From DATEOR01 sp963766725 (GTDB taxonomy: Bacteria > Actinomycetota > Thermoleophilia > Gaiellales > Gaiellaceae), in the NCBI GenBank assembly GCA_963766725.1, contig CAVYBK010000006.1, forward strand, positions 186,001-250,000: a DNA stretch of 64,000 nt, read 5' to 3'. The notes beneath the pieces are model-generated. The model did not search any database. It saw only the letters and a list, made by a program, of their open reading frames with translations, and was not told the origin of the DNA. Numbering within the stretch: the first letter of the stretch is position 1; each line of letters opens with the position of its first letter. Of this stretch, positions 44,534 through 52,007 are shown one piece after another. The position numbers and the translations under genes are program-made.

Positions 44534-44547
44534 GAGCGGACTCCTTT

Positions 44548-44611
44548 CGTAAGCCTGGAAGGCGCCTTACGATCGCGCAGGTTTAGCCGGGAGTACGCAC
44601 GAAGGCGCCTT
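44548..44611. promoter_or_regulatory. Pair of AAGGCGCCTT palindromes upstream of the secreted-protein gene
   Basis: AAGGCGCCTT occurs at 44559-44568 and 44602-44611, 43 bases apart (about four helical turns). The first is embedded in a wider CGTAAG...CTTACG inverted repeat. The arrangement suits binding of a dimeric regulator to two sites just upstream of the 44533 start. Confidence 0.4.
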
Positions 44612-44691
44612 CCGGTTCACGAGGGGGAGGCCCACTCCGCCGGCCTAGTCGGAGCGTCGCTGGTAGTCGAGGGCTCGACGTGCGTCGACGG

Positions 44692-44769
44692 ATCTCTCTC
44701 GGGCGACGCCGCTCGCCGCGCAAGCTCCTACGCGCCCTCGTCGCTCGGCGGCTCGGGCGGAAGCCCTAA
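44692..44769 (+). repeat. Island repeat copy 4 (diverged 5' end)
   Basis: Unit ends GRRRSPRKLLRALVARRLGR-KP and TAA, codon phase kept; the 5' part lacks the start and DN residues. It lies 39 bases beyond the stop of the 44809 gene. Confidence 0.65.
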
Positions 44770-44808
44770 GGGGCGCACAACGAACGAGGCTCACACGCGG
44801 ACAAGCAT

Positions 44809-45756
44809 TCAACGAAAGGCGTGGCGGAAGGTCCCCCAGAAGATCACGACGAGAGCCAGGATGCACAACGACAGAACGACGTCCTGCAAGATCCTGACCC
44901 AGAACGGCCATCCGTCGACCACATCCGGTAGCGGCAAGGTTCCGAGGATGCCGTTGCCGGATTCGCTCGCCTTGCGCTGGGCGGGCGCCCCGGCGACATC
45001 GGCCTGTGACGTTGCACTCTGTCTCGAGGTCGCTGCGGATTCCACTCCGGCGAGCGCGTTGGGGCTCGGACTCCTGGAGCTGCCCAGCGTCGCCGAAGAA
45101 CCGCTCGCCTGAGGTGCCAGGACTTGCTGAAGACGAACGAGCCGGCGCAGCTGCCGGCGCTCGACGTGTGTGAGCCCGCCCTTTCGCAGACGGGCCATCT
45201 CCGCGCGCAGCGCCCGGGCGACCTCGGTTCGAAGGTCAGGCGAGCGACGTAGCAGCGCTTCGAGGCGGCGGAGATTCGCGCGCACATTGCGCCCGAGCTC
45301 GATGCGCTCGAGCAGAACCTCGGCGCGCCGCGGCAACCGGTCGAAGCGTGTGTGGTACGAGCGCCCGGGCGTCCTCTGATCGCCGCGCGAACCGCCGGGA
45401 CGACCGCCGTCACTCGAGGTCGTTCCTCGAGAGTCGCTCGAACTCGTTCCGGTGGAAGAGGAGGTGGCACCCTGAAGTATCGTCTGCGGACCGGCGCTCG
45501 TCCCGGCGACGAGGGACCCGGCCGTGCCCGAGGCGGTTGACGTGACCGACCCGACCACGTCGTCCGCCGTCCCGACCACGTCGTCTGCCGTGGACGTCAC
45601 CGTCCCCACCGGTTCGTCGACGGCCGACGTCGCCGTTGCGAGGACGTCGGTCCCGCCCAAAGGATCGTCTGCCTGCGCAGGGACAGGCCCCGCGAAGAAC
45701 GCGCCGATCCCGAGTAGGACGATCAGACGCCTACGCCACATACGCCGCACCTTCAT
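44809..45756 (-). CDS. Secreted, C-terminally membrane-anchored protein of unknown function
   Basis: 315 residues; GGGAG lies 6 bases before the ATG. Signal peptide (MKVRRMWRRRLIVLLGIGAF) followed by Ser/Thr/Val-rich low-complexity sequence with repeated TSTADDVVGTADDVVG-type units (residues ~45-95), a Ser/Gly linker, a basic helical block (TEVARALRAEMARLRKGGLT) and a C-terminal transmembrane helix (ILQDVVLSLCILALVVIFWG). This suggests a surface protein held at the membrane. No family recognised. Confidence 0.55.
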   Translation of the reverse strand: MKVRRMWRRRLIVLLGIGAFFAGPVPAQADDPLGGTDVLATATSAVDEPVGTVTSTADDVVGTADDVVGSVTSTASGTAGSLVAGTSAGPQTILQGATSSSTGTSSSDSRGTTSSDGGRPGGSRGDQRTPGRSYHTRFDRLPRRAEVLLERIELGRNVRANLRRLEALLRRSPDLRTEVARALRAEMARLRKGGLTHVERRQLRRLVRLQQVLAPQASGSSATLGSSRSPSPNALAGVESAATSRQSATSQADVAGAPAQRKASESGNGILGTLPLPDVVDGWPFWVRILQDVVLSLCILALVVIFWGTFRHAFR

Positions 45757-45887
45757 GAACTTCTCCCATGCCTGCACGTTGTGATTACCCACACGAGCGC
45801 GAAAGCGAACCTCTTAGGGGCCACGGTGATTTCACCGGGGCTGCCTTGGCCGCTTCCACCGCCGTCGTGATCACGCACGTGCCGCCA

Positions 45888-45968
45888 GAAAGGCGCCGGA
45901 GCGCCCCCGCTCCCGCGCAAAAACTCCTCCGCGCCGTCGTCGCTCGGCTGCTCGAGCGGAAGGCCTAG
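45888..45968 (+). repeat. Island repeat copy 5 (diverged 5' end)
   Basis: Unit ends APAQKLLRAVVARLLERKA then TAG; the 5' half is replaced by Ala/Pro codons but the phase and stop are kept. It includes AAGGCGCC, like the operator pair upstream of 44533. It lies 98 bases beyond the RTX gene stop. Confidence 0.65.
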
Positions 45969-46066
45969 AACGTGAGGGCGGCACTGTGGGCCGCCCCCGT
46001 AGACCTCGTAACTGCTGGGGAGAGCTGCCCAGCGAACCTTCTGATTGGCCCGACGCGCTGCTTACC

Positions 46067-46897
46067 TCAGTTGAACTCGCAATTGAGAACGGTCTCGCCA
46101 CGCCGACAGATGTCGCCACCCCTGCCGCCGTTGATCGAATCCGTCCCGCTGCCTCCGTTGAGGAGGTCGTCTCCCGCGCGTCCCTCGATATGGTCGTTTC
46201 CGCCGAAGCCGTGGATCTCATTTGGCGCGCCGTTTCCAATCAGCGTGTCGGAGCCTTCACCCCCGTCGATGTGTTCGATGCTCGCAAGCGTGTCGCTCCC
46301 ATGGCCCGTCGCTTGCCCGGTTCTCAGGTCGACCATCACAGGCGATCCGCCAATCCAACGCACGTTGTCGAAGCCGCGCCCGCCGAAATATCGGTCGTCG
46401 AAAGCGTGCGCGCCATCAATCATCAGGTCGAAGCCTGGGCCGGCCGTGCTCACGTCCTCCCCGCTTCCACCTTCCAGGTAGTCATCTCCTCGACCACCGA
46501 CGAGCCGATCCCGGTTTGGGCCGCCATACAGCCCACCCACAAAGTCGCCACCCCGACCGCCCACGATCAAATCGCGGCCGCGCAAGCCTTTGATGAGATC
46601 GTCACCACGCTGGCCCTTCGCCTTGTCGGCGCCGGCTCCCAGGATCAGCCGATCCCACCCGGCACCGCTACAAACCAAGTCGTTTCCGTCCAGGCTCCTC
46701 ACGGTGTCGTCCCCAGCCCTTCCGACGATCACGTCCCTTGCTGCTGTTCCCACGATCCGGTCGTCTCCTTTTGTGCCGATTAGTGTGGCCTGGTGTCCGA
46801 AGCAGGTCTGCGGTGCAGCCAGGCCCGGCGTTGCGACCCAAGCGGCTACCAACACCAATCCACCGAAAACGATCCATAGGCGCTTCGCAAGACGCAT
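46067..46897 (-). CDS. Secreted RTX (hemolysin-type calcium-binding) repeat protein
   Basis: 276 residues. GGAGGAGGGG lies just before the ATG. Signal peptide (MRLAKRLWIVFGGLVLVAAW), then about ten GGxGxDx(L/I/F)-type nonapeptides along the chain (GTKGDDRIVG, GRAGDDTVRS, GGRGDDYLEGGSGEDV, GGEGSDTLIGNG, GFGGNDHIEGRAGDDLLNGG). These fold as a calcium-binding beta-roll outside the cell. Cys near the start (TCFGHQ) and end (ICRRGETVLNCEF) may form a closing disulfide. There is no enzymatic domain and no type I secretion genes nearby, so it likely uses the general export route. Confidence 0.85.
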   Translation of the reverse strand: MRLAKRLWIVFGGLVLVAAWVATPGLAAPQTCFGHQATLIGTKGDDRIVGTAARDVIVGRAGDDTVRSLDGNDLVCSGAGWDRLILGAGADKAKGQRGDDLIKGLRGRDLIVGGRGGDFVGGLYGGPNRDRLVGGRGDDYLEGGSGEDVSTAGPGFDLMIDGAHAFDDRYFGGRGFDNVRWIGGSPVMVDLRTGQATGHGSDTLASIEHIDGGEGSDTLIGNGAPNEIHGFGGNDHIEGRAGDDLLNGGSGTDSINGGRGGDICRRGETVLNCEFN

Positions 46898-47011
46898 GAC
46901 CCCTCCTCCTAATCGGTTGAGGTCTGGAGACTACTCTTGATGATTTCCCAGAGCCCCGGCGCGACTAGATGCGCGTGCTTGTGACCAAGCTCGACCCGGC
47001 GGCCCTGACTA

Positions 47012-47098
47012 ATGCCGACGGCACTGAACAACGGCCGCCGCTCACGGCGTAAGCTCCTCCGCGCCATCGTCGCTCGGCTGCTCAGGCGGAAGCCCTAG
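47012..47098 (+). repeat. Island repeat copy 6 (full-length)
   Basis: The most complete copy: ATG to TAG, 28 residues, PTALNNGRRSRRKLLRAIVA then RLLRRKP. No Shine-Dalgarno sequence precedes it. The 14 bases CCGGAACGCTTGCG after the stop match copy 3. Confidence 0.78.
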
Positions 47099-47209
47099 GC
47101 CGGAACGCTTGCGCAAGAACGGCGGCGAGAGGACCTATTGACACACCGGCATTTGGGACGACAGTGAGACGGGCGACTCGGTTGCGGCCACTTCCGAGCG
47201 ACCTGCGGC

Positions 47210-47440
47210 GTGTACGTCTATATCAGCGATCCCGACCAGATCCTCAACCTGCAGCAATTCCTGCGGCAGGCTGGCTGCGTTGCCGAACGCCGACGGTCGC
47301 ATGAACTCGTCGTGTACCTCCCTGACGCGCCGAGTGAGGCCCAGGCGCGCCGAGAAGTGAACGTCTATCTCGCTTCCTGGCAGGCTCGGAATCGCGGCGT
47401 CGAGGCGTACGTCCTCGACGGTGACGAGAACGCCAGCTAA
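47210..47440 (+). CDS. Small conserved-looking alpha/beta protein
   Basis: 76 residues from GTG: MYVYISDPDQILNLQQFLRQ, then AGCVAERRRSHELVVYLPDA, EVNVYLASWQARNRGVEAYV and a polar end. The pattern (YVYISDP...FLRRAGC...V.LP.AP....AR.EL..YL..W.....GV.A.V) recalls a small protein I associate from memory with Solirubrobacter-like actinobacteria, function unknown. A minus-strand frame over the same bases (47135-47452) was considered and rejected. A TTGACA occurs 67 bases upstream without a good -10. Confidence 0.65.
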   Translation: MYVYISDPDQILNLQQFLRQAGCVAERRRSHELVVYLPDAPSEAQARREVNVYLASWQARNRGVEAYVLDGDENAS

Positions 47441-47773
47441 GAGCTCCGACACGCCTCCAAAGCATCGCGCACGTGCTCCCAGAAGGGCGCCTGAGTCGTG
47501 ATCGCCTGCGCTCAGGTTTGTGCCCGCTCTCCTGTCCGGGATTGCCGGCTACCACCGTCGGCCCACCTGGCGCGCCCGGTGCGTGGCCGTTTGCCGGTTG
47601 CAGCGGCGATGCTCTGGCCCGGAGTAGACCTTCCGCTCAGTACCGTCGACGTGACCGAGAAGCGCGAACTCCTGCGGAGCGCAGGATTCGAAGCCTCGGA
47701 GGCCGGCGACGAAACCGCGGGTTAGCACTCGGGTAGCACCAGGCGCCCAATCCCGCATGGTTGCGGTGACTGG
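47441..47773. other. Stretch between the 47210 gene and prs without a convincing gene
   Basis: A plus-strand frame (47498-47725) ends in TEKRELLRSAGFEASEAGDE, which looks protein-like, but its start part is irregular and no ribosome binding site is seen; it may be a gene remnant. No repeat copy and no hairpin were noticed next to the prs stop. Confidence 0.4.
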
Positions 47774-48847
47774 CTAAAAGAGCTGGTTCTCGCCGGCGAA
47801 GATCGCCGAGACCGACTCGTCCGAGAAGACGTTCTTGATCGTGTCCGCGAGGAGGATCGAGACCGTGAGCGGCTCGGGGAAGTTGTCGGGCCGGAGCAGC
47901 GGGTTGATCGGGACGGTGTCCGTGACCGCGATCTCCTTCAGCTGGCTCTGGCCGAGCTTCTCGAAGGCGCTCTCCGGGATGAGCGCGTGCGTGGCGCACG
48001 CGTAGACCTCGGTGGCGCCCGCGTCCTTGAGCGCCTGTGCGCCGGCGATGAGCGTCCCGCCGGTGACGATGATGTCGTCGGTCATGATCGCCACCTTGCC
48101 TTTGACGCGGCCGATCACCTCGGTGACCGCCGCCGAGTCCCGGGCCGGGCGCGTCTTGTTCATGATCGCGAGGTCGGCCTCGAGCATCTCTCCGAACTTG
48201 CGCGCCATCTTCGCGCGGCCGGGATCCGGCGAGACCGCAACGACGTCGTCGCCGTGCAGGCCCTTGTCGCGGTAATACTGCGCGAAGAGCGGGAGCGCCG
48301 TCATGTGGTCGACCGGGATCGAGACGAAGCCCTGGATCTGGCCCGCATGGAGATCCATCGTGAGAATGCGGTCGACGCCCGCGGCGAGGAGCATGTCCGC
48401 GACGAGCTTGGCGGTGATCGGCTCACGCGGGGCCGACTTCTTGTCCTGCCGCGAGTACGGGTACCACGGCATGACCGCGGTGATCCGATTCGCCGAGGCG
48501 AGCTTGGCGGCCTGGATCATGATCATGAGCTCCATCAGGTGGTCGTTCGAGTGCAGCCCGTGGCACGACTGGATGAGGAAGACGTCCGCGCCGCGGATGG
48601 ACTCGCAGTAGCGGCAGTACGTCTCGCCGTTGGCGAAGGTCTCGAGCTCCACCTCGCCGAGCGAGATGTTGAGGAGCTCGGCGATGCGCTCCGAGAGCTC
48701 GGGGTTCGAGCGGCCGGAGAAGAGCATGAGCTTCCCGGACGGACCGCGCTCGATCCAGCGGCCACGTTCGCCGCTCGCCTGTGGAATCGGCACTTCGGGC
48801 ACTTCGAGGCCCGGCAGCCTGGTCAGCTCAGTCGTTCCGCTTTCCAC
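47774..48847 (-). CDS. prs: Ribose-phosphate pyrophosphokinase (PRPP synthetase)
   Basis: About 357 residues from GTG with AGGAAGG five bases upstream; longer readings only add basic, non-conserved residues. Class I PRPP synthetase motifs: KLMLFSGRSNPELSERIAEL, FLIQSCHGLHSNDHLMELMI, the ATP loop MPWYPYSRQDKKSAPREPIT, LTMDLHAGQIQGFVSIPVDH, VSPDPGRAKMARKFGEMLEA, and the PRPP loop IMTDDIIVTGGTLIAGAQAL. It is ~30 residues longer at the N-terminus than usual. Follows glmU as in other actinobacteria; downstream is the island rather than rplY. Confidence 0.94.
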   Translation of the reverse strand: MESGTTELTRLPGLEVPEVPIPQASGERGRWIERGPSGKLMLFSGRSNPELSERIAELLNISLGEVELETFANGETYCRYCESIRGADVFLIQSCHGLHSNDHLMELMIMIQAAKLASANRITAVMPWYPYSRQDKKSAPREPITAKLVADMLLAAGVDRILTMDLHAGQIQGFVSIPVDHMTALPLFAQYYRDKGLHGDDVVAVSPDPGRAKMARKFGEMLEADLAIMNKTRPARDSAAVTEVIGRVKGKVAIMTDDIIVTGGTLIAGAQALKDAGATEVYACATHALIPESAFEKLGQSQLKEIAVTDTVPINPLLRPDNFPEPLTVSILLADTIKNVFSDESVSAIFAGENQLF

Positions 48848-48955
48848 CGTTGCCTTCCTGGTCGATCCACCCCGCGACGGTACTCGAAGCATCGCGGTCA
48901 ACCTCCACTCGCGCAACTGGAACATTGTCCCTGCAGCGCTGGACGTACCCCGCGA

Positions 48956-49933
48956 TCATGTTCCGGCACCGCTCGGACGGAGGTGCGTGAAGGGGGGCAC
49001 GACCTCTCCGGGCCCCACCTCGGCATCGACGACCACGGCGTGCGGGCCGACCTCCGCGCCGGCGCGGACGATGGCCTTCCCCTGCAGGATCGTGAACGGA
49101 TGGATCACGGCCTCGGGTTCGATGACGACGTCCGGGCCGATCCAGGTCGTCGCCGGGTCGATGATGGCCACGCCAGCCGCCATGTGCTCCTCGACGATGC
49201 GCCGGCGAAGCTCGGAGGCGGCCTCCGCCAGCTCGGCCCGCGTGTTGACGCCGAGACCCATTTCGGCCACAGGGGCACAATAGACGGCGCCGCCGCGCCC
49301 GGCCTCGACGAGGTTCCGCACGGCATCGGTGAGGTAGAGCTCGCCCTGGGCGTTGGCAGGATCGAGCGCCTCGAGAGCGGGCCACAGGTCGGCTGCGCGA
49401 AACACGTAGATCGAGGTGTTCAGCTCGCGGAGGGCGCGCTCCTCCGGCGAAGCGTCCTTCTCTTCGACGATGGCGCGCAGGGCGCCTTTCTCGTCGCGCA
49501 GGATGCGGCCGTAGGGGAGCGGCTCGTCCGGCTCGATGGAGAGGACGGTGACGGCGGCGCCGTTTCGGCGGTGCTCGTCGAGAAGCGCTTCGAGGAGCTC
49601 GGTGGTCAGAAGCGGCGCAGCGCCGTCGAGAACGAAGACGTCGCCCTCGAACCCGGCGAGGGCCGCGCGCGCGGCGGCGACCGCGTCTCCCGTGCCCTTC
49701 GGCTCCTCCTGGACGGCGAGGGTTGCTCGCTCGGGAAGCGTGCCGTCGAGCTCGCCCTTCGTGGCGGGCGAGCAGACGACGACGAGCGGGTCGGGGCGAA
49801 GCGGCAGGACCGGCGCGATCGACCAGTCGAGGAGGCGCCGCCCGAGGAGCGGGTGCAGGTGCTTCGGGCGCTCGGAGCGCATCCGCGTTCCGAGGCCTGC
49901 AGCCATTACGACCGCGGCGAGCGATGGAGTCAT
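48956..49933 (-). CDS. glmU: GlmU-type UDP-N-acetylglucosamine pyrophosphorylase lacking the acetyltransferase domain
   Basis: 325 residues against about 450-460 for full-length GlmU. The uridyltransferase domain is complete (AAVVMAAGLGTRMRSERPKH, then LHPLLGRRLLDWSI; EEPKGTGDAVAAARAAL; VLDGAAPLLTTELLEALL; GVNTRAELAEAASELRR). The left-handed beta-helix has begun (GVAIIDPATTWIGPDVVIEP; GKAIVRAGAEVGPHAVVVDA) but stops at PPFTHLRPSGAGT, before the acetyltransferase active site (His and Lys/Tyr). None of the other frames downstream restores it. The protein may only make UDP-GlcNAc from GlcNAc-1-P, with acetylation done elsewhere, or the 3' end was lost. Confidence 0.88.
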   Translation of the reverse strand: MTPSLAAVVMAAGLGTRMRSERPKHLHPLLGRRLLDWSIAPVLPLRPDPLVVVCSPATKGELDGTLPERATLAVQEEPKGTGDAVAAARAALAGFEGDVFVLDGAAPLLTTELLEALLDEHRRNGAAVTVLSIEPDEPLPYGRILRDEKGALRAIVEEKDASPEERALRELNTSIYVFRAADLWPALEALDPANAQGELYLTDAVRNLVEAGRGGAVYCAPVAEMGLGVNTRAELAEAASELRRRIVEEHMAAGVAIIDPATTWIGPDVVIEPEAVIHPFTILQGKAIVRAGAEVGPHAVVVDAEVGPGEVVPPFTHLRPSGAGT

Positions 49934-49946
49934 GGGTTCGAGGTTA

Positions 49947-50020
49947 TGGCTGGGGCGGGAGGATTCGAACCTCCGGTCACGGGACCAAAACCCGCTGCCT
50001 TACCGCTTGGCTACGCCCCA
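49947..50020 (-). tRNA. tRNA-Gln (UUG anticodon)
   Basis: 74 bases including an encoded CCA. Acceptor TGGGGCG pairs with CGCCCCA; the anticodon loop TTTTGGT gives anticodon TTG; the T-arm holds GGAGGTTCGAATCCTCC. The layout between ispE and glmU in the minus direction places it 13 bases before glmU, so it may be co-transcribed. Confidence 0.95.
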
Positions 50021-50037
50021 CCGGATCGCGAGTCACT

Positions 50038-50391
50038 CTACTTTCGGTCAAGGAGGAGCGCCGCCAGCAGGAAGACCGCCAGGGCGATCAGGACGATGAG
50101 CGCAAGCGTCTTGACGAGCACCCAGAGAACGGGGACGAGCACCGCGAGAAGCTGCGAGACCGCCGCGATCCAGGTGATCTCGTAGACGACGCCCGGACGC
50201 CGACGACCGAGGAACCAGTACGCCGCGAGCGCGAGGATCACGGCGATGATCACGTAGCGCCAACCGTGGGCGCTGAAGAGCACGAGCAGGCTCTCGACGA
50301 ACGCGATCAGGAGCGCGAGCCGGAGCCGCCGCTCCCTCAGCCAGTGGGCGGAGCTGCTCTCGCCGTGCTCGATCGTCCTGGGCTCGTCCAT
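50038..50391 (-). CDS. Small membrane protein of unknown function
   Basis: 117 residues with three hydrophobic segments (RLALLIAFVESLLVLFSAHG, YVIIAVILALAAYWFLGRRR, SQLLAVLVPVLWVLVKTLAL with a following IVLIALAVFLLAALLLDRK). N-terminus is polar and cytoplasmic (DEPRTIEHGESSSAHWLRER). It follows ispE by 12 bases and precedes tRNA-Gln. No family recognised. Confidence 0.7.
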   Translation of the reverse strand: MDEPRTIEHGESSSAHWLRERRLRLALLIAFVESLLVLFSAHGWRYVIIAVILALAAYWFLGRRRPGVVYEITWIAAVSQLLAVLVPVLWVLVKTLALIVLIALAVFLLAALLLDRK

Positions 50392-50403
50392 GGCGGCGCG
50401 ACG

Positions 50404-51228
50404 CTACCAGACCGGAGCGACCACCCAGGTCCGCGCCTGGGCGCGCAGCCCACGGGCGGCGCGCTTCGCGTCCGCGAGGTGGTGGAAGAGCCCGTAGACG
50501 GCGGGGCCGGCGCCGCTGACGTCTGCCCGGAAGGCGCCGCCGCCCAGGAGGTCGTCGACGATCCTTGGCCTGCCCGCCGCCTCGGCGAGATCGTTCGGCG
50601 GAAAGGCCGCGAAGTCGCGCGGACGGCGCACGGCCGTGAGAGCCTCCGTCAGCGCCGCGCGCCGCTCCTCGAATCCCGCGATGCCGTTCGTCGCGTCGAA
50701 GCGAGCGTAGACGTCGGCAGTAGAGCGTTTGCTCGCCCGCCGGGGGAGCGCGACGACCACCCAGAAATCCTGCGGCAGCTCGAGGGGGGTGAGCCGCTCG
50801 CCCGCCCCCTCGGCGAGCTTGGGTCCGGGCTCGAGGAAGAAGGGAACGTCGGCCCCGATGCCGGAGGCGAGCTCTGCGAGTCTCTCGGCTGGGAGCGGCT
50901 CGTCGAGCAGCGGGTTGGCGAGGACGAGCGCCGCGGCGGCGTCGGCGCTCCCTCCGCCCAGGCCGGCGGCCAGCGGAATCCGCTTCCGGATCTCGGCGCG
51001 CCAGTGCGGCTCGACCCCGGCCGCGGCGGCGAGCCGCTCGAGCGCGGCGCGGACGATCGTGTCCTTTCGGAAGCCGTCGACCGCGAGACTTTGTGCGGGC
51101 GCGACTTCGACCGCGTCGCAGATGTCGATCCGCTGCATGACGGTGACGAGCTCGTGCAGCCCGTCCTCGCGGGCGGGCCCGACGAGGAGCGCAAGATTGA
51201 TCTTCGCGGCGGCGGGGAGCCGCTTCAC
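50404..51228 (-). CDS. ispE: 4-diphosphocytidyl-2-C-methyl-D-erythritol kinase
   Basis: 274 residues, GTG start overlapping the rsmA stop (GTGA). GHMP-kinase motifs: KRLPAAAKINLALLVGPARE (N-terminal substrate motif), IPLAAGLGGGSADAAAALVL (ATP glycine loop), and the C-terminal AFRADVSGAGPAVYGLFHHL (motif 3). Phosphorylates CDP-ME in the MEP isoprenoid pathway. The upstream rsmA is a common partner. Confidence 0.93.
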   Translation of the reverse strand: MKRLPAAAKINLALLVGPAREDGLHELVTVMQRIDICDAVEVAPAQSLAVDGFRKDTIVRAALERLAAAAGVEPHWRAEIRKRIPLAAGLGGGSADAAAALVLANPLLDEPLPAERLAELASGIGADVPFFLEPGPKLAEGAGERLTPLELPQDFWVVVALPRRASKRSTADVYARFDATNGIAGFEERRAALTEALTAVRRPRDFAAFPPNDLAEAAGRPRIVDDLLGGGAFRADVSGAGPAVYGLFHHLADAKRAARGLRAQARTWVVAPVW

Positions 51229-52007
51229 GGCAGGAGCTCCGCCAGCTCGAGGAACTGCTGGGGGGCGAGCGCCTCGGCTCGGATGTCGGGCTGTAGCCCG
51301 AGCTTCTCCAGCGCCGACTCGGCCTCCGCCCTGCCGCCGCGGGAGAGCTCGAGCGAGTTGAGGAGGGTCTTGCGCCGGTGCGCGAACGCGCTCTGGACGA
51401 CCTCCTTCAGGTGCGCGAACTCGGGGCCCCAGTTGCGCGTACGCCTGAACGCGACGAGCGCGGAGTCCACATTCGGCGGCGGGCGGAAGACCGTGCGGGC
51501 GACCGGATGGAAGCCCGTGCGCTCGGCCGTCAGCTGGACGAGCACGGAGACCGCGCCGTAGCTCTTCGTCCCCGGCACCGCGAAGAAGCGGTCCGCGACC
51601 TCCCGCTGAACCATCACGCACCAGTGCTCGACCGCGGGCAGCCCGTCCAGGCTCTCCGCGATCAGCGGTGTGGCGATCTGGTACGGCAGGTTGGCGACGA
51701 GCTTTCCCGGCGGCGGGTCGAGCGCCTCGAGTGGAAGCGTGAGGGCGTCCCCGAGGACGAGCTCGACGTTTTCGCGGCCGGCCAGCGCATCGCGCAGGTA
51801 CGGCTCGAGGCTGCGGTCGAGCTCGACGGCGTGGACGAGGCGCACACGCTCGGCCAGATACGCGGTGAGGACGCCGAGACCGGCGCCGACCTCGAGCACG
51901 ACGTCTTCGGGTCCGAGCTCCGCGAGGCGGCCCGCGACGCCGAGGATGTTGTCGTCGACCAGGAAGTGCTGCCCGAGATCGCGGTTGGGCGCGACAGGCA
52001 GCTTCAC
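51225..52007 (-). CDS. rsmA: 16S rRNA (adenine(1518)-N(6)/adenine(1519)-N(6))-dimethyltransferase
   Basis: 260 residues, GTG overlapping the tatD stop. KsgA/RsmA motifs: NRDLGQHFLVDDNILGVAGR, the SAM loop VLEVGAGLGVLTAYLAERV, HAVELDRSLEPYLRDALAG, and the catalytic NLPYQIATPLIAESL (NLPY). The C-terminal rRNA-binding portion follows (FRPPPNVDSALVAFRR; KTLLNSLELSRGGRAEAES). Dimethylates two adenines near the 3' end of 16S rRNA. Confidence 0.94.
   Translation of the reverse strand: MKLPVAPNRDLGQHFLVDDNILGVAGRLAELGPEDVVLEVGAGLGVLTAYLAERVRLVHAVELDRSLEPYLRDALAGRENVELVLGDALTLPLEALDPPPGKLVANLPYQIATPLIAESLDGLPAVEHWCVMVQREVADRFFAVPGTKSYGAVSVLVQLTAERTGFHPVARTVFRPPPNVDSALVAFRRTRNWGPEFAHLKEVVQSAFAHRRKTLLNSLELSRGGRAEAESALEKLGLQPDIRAEALAPQQFLELAELLP

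Larger units (their letters stand above)
41338..47773. other. Accessory island inserted between prs and rplY
   Basis: The conserved run glmU-prs-rplY-pth-mfd is split here. The inserted segment contains six same-orientation copies of an ~85-bp repeat, mostly unrelated small cargo genes on the minus strand (64-aa protein, cupin, MBL-like protein, two secreted proteins, RTX protein), one plus gene (47210) and gene remnants. Gene density is lower than elsewhere and base composition looks less GC-rich by eye. No recombinase, transposase or clear attachment site was found. Confidence 0.65.

Noticed and set aside
41809..47098. Integron attC sites
   Set aside because: The repeats recur between cargo genes, but the GTTRRRY/RYYYAAC core pattern is absent, stems are short, and codon phase is conserved. 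No intI is present.
41809..47098. CRISPR array
   Set aside because: Repeats are ~85 bp and spaced 0.25-1.6 kb apart with genes between them; no cas genes.
47135..47452. Minus-strand gene over the 47210 gene
   Set aside because: The plus-strand protein shows a better strand/helix pattern; the minus reading has no convincing pattern or RBS.
47640..47720. T-arm-like GGATTCGAAGCC suggesting a tRNA remnant
   Set aside because: No folding partner arms; the bases fit a peptide-like frame (LLRSAGFEAS) instead.
48860..48955. Missing GlmU C-terminus in another frame
   Set aside because: Checked all three frames after the stop; none shows the acetyltransferase motifs.
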